From Bacteroidota bacterium (GTDB lineage: Bacteria; Bacteroidota; Bacteroidia; Chitinophagales; Chitinophagaceae), in assembly GCA_024640225.1 (NCBI GenBank), contig JAHEFK010000015.1, positions 1-62,375 on the forward strand: a stretch of DNA of 62,375 bases. The letters run 5' to 3'. Made by a program: the position numbers and the translations under genes. This document shows, in pieces, positions 61,586-62,375 of this stretch. The stretch's first letter is position 1. Each line of letters starts with the position of its first letter. Under the pieces are notes generated by a model, which was not told the DNA's origin, searched no databases, and worked only from the letters and a program-made list of their open reading frames with translations.

Positions 61586-62375
61586 TTATTTGTTGATTAG
61601 TACTTTGTAGGTAGCCAAACTTTGTTCGTTGCTTACTTGCACCATATAAATACCATTAGCTACATTGCCTAAGTCAACCGTTAAATCAGCTTCTTGTGCA
61701 GTAAGGGCTACTTTATAATTTGCCACTTCTGTGCCTAGTATATTAGTAATTCTAATTTTAGAAGCATTGCTATAGTGTACTGTAATATTGCCATCTCTAG
61801 AAGGATTAGGATAAACTGCTGCATTAGCTTGTGCATAATTTATAGCATCAACGCCAGCAGGGAAAGGCACCCAGTCTAGTGTAATGGCAGAAAAATTAGC
61901 ATCGGCAGCTGGGGTTTGATGGTCAGGAGATGTGCCTTTAGTGAAATTATAATATACAGTTGTAGTTGCGGAAGAGCCATGATTCCAGGTTTGTTGAACT
62001 GCTAATCGATAAGCGCCATCAGTAACAGTGGTGCCATTTACGGCGCCATTCACATTTTTACCATCCCAAGTGCCGGTACGTGTTGCATAAGAAGTAAGAG
62101 TCGCACCTGTTGTGGCATCGGTAGTATTACAACCTGAACCTACAGCATTTGTAGTGCTTGCACAACCAGCTTTTGCTGCCCATGTAGGAAGATGATCATT
62201 TGTTGATGGACCTACATTTCGTATTTTTGTTTTCACAAAAGTTCCTGTACTTGTTTCTATCCATACGGCTAATACATGTCGGGCATCTCCTGAGAATCCT
62301 GTATGCGATGTTGGGGTAAAAGACCAGGTAAGAGTGCCTTGTGTTTGTGCATTGCTTTGAAAAGCTGCTAAGAGG
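61586..62375 (-). CDS. DUF2271-like protein with T9SS type A domain (5' end missing)
   Basis: The frame is open from 62374 to the stop at 61586; 262 residues are visible and the start lies beyond the window. The visible part begins with the tail of a signal peptide (LLAAFQSNAQ). A DUF2271-like domain follows: HVLAVWIETSTGTFVKT, HLPTWAA, TGATLTSYATRTGTWDGKN, DGAYRLAVQQTW. A type A sorting domain ends the chain (AVYPNPSRDGNITVHYSNA, then GIYMVQVSNEQSLATYKVLI; given in parts). DUF2271 proteins are known neighbours of flavinylation genes. An internal GTG at 62236 is not the true start. Confidence 0.82.
   Translation of the reverse strand, partial: LLAAFQSNAQTQGTLTWSFTPTSHTGFSGDARHVLAVWIETSTGTFVKTKIRNVGPSTNDHLPTWAAKAGCASTTNAVGSGCNTTDATTGATLTSYATRTGTWDGKNVNGAVNGTTVTDGAYRLAVQQTWNHGSSATTTVYYNFTKGTSPDHQTPAADANFSAITLDWVPFPAGVDAINYAQANAAVYPNPSRDGNITVHYSNASKIRITNILGTEVANYKVALTAQEADLTVDLGNVANGIYMVQVSNEQSLATYKVLINK

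Overview
The window reads as chromosome from a Bacteroidota bacterium, most likely in or near the Chitinophagales. It is AT-rich. Its promoters carry the Bacteroidota -7 element TAnnTTTG, and it encodes type IX secretion (T9SS) sorting domains of both type A and type B with a PorP/SprF-like partner. It also has a futalosine hydrolase (menaquinone by the futalosine route), separate PurS and small PurL subunits, and a Rho with a long charged insertion. Genes are densely packed: no gap exceeds about 230 bases. I see no insertion sequence, prophage, CRISPR array or rRNA. One tRNA (Leu, anticodon UAG) is present.

Layout. 1-8.8 kb: start of a lipoprotein, an orphan OmpR-type regulator, tRNA-Leu, trigger factor, a scoA-scoB-secreted protein-arfB operon, a MoxR ATPase, a flavin reductase-like protein and a Crp-like regulator. 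8.9-11.6 kb: nitroreductase, sugar nucleotidyltransferase and an NMO/FabK-like flavoprotein. 11.6-22.1 kb: a surface-export block with a small secreted protein, a 1171-aa propeller/PKD protein with a type A sorting domain, a PorE-like TPR-PD40-OmpA protein, a 1185-aa SBBP/PKD protein with a type B (CHU_C) domain and its SprF-like partner. 22.1-28.1 kb: second OmpR-type regulator, pssA-purS-rsmI, an ECF sigma factor followed by a transmembrane anti-sigma-like/trypsin-like protease fusion, tatC and rpiB. 28.1-41 kb: gltX, a class IV aminotransferase, an LpxD-type acyltransferase, purH, comEC, a TPR protein, pheS and an SDR. 41-53 kb: rho, SUI1, an orphan transketolase C-terminal half, a secreted GH13 enzyme, rpmI-rplT, miaA, psd, cdsA, a CPBP protease and dxs. 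53-62 kb: a candidate structured small RNA, purL, folB, a cytochrome/propeller lipoprotein, mqnB, a PTPS/QueD-folE pair, a D15-like barrel, apbE, and a DUF2271-like T9SS protein that runs off the window.

How the genes fit together. pssA, cdsA and psd together supply phosphatidylethanolamine. purS, purL and purH are scattered purine genes. folE, the PTPS homologue and folB handle pterins. tatC and the T9SS block serve export. The ECF/protease pair looks like an envelope-stress circuit. ApbE beside a DUF2271 protein suggests covalent flavinylation of an exported protein.

Strongest candidates for something new: (1) the anti-sigma/HtrA-like fusion behind an ECF sigma factor; (2) a roughly 95-nt three-hairpin RNA between dxs and purL; (3) -7 boxes placed so close to ATG codons that the mRNAs should be leaderless or nearly so, with the TTG of the box mimicking an upstream start codon; (4) a CX4CH cytochrome domain on a propeller lipoprotein. 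Family names come from motif recognition only; no database search was possible.
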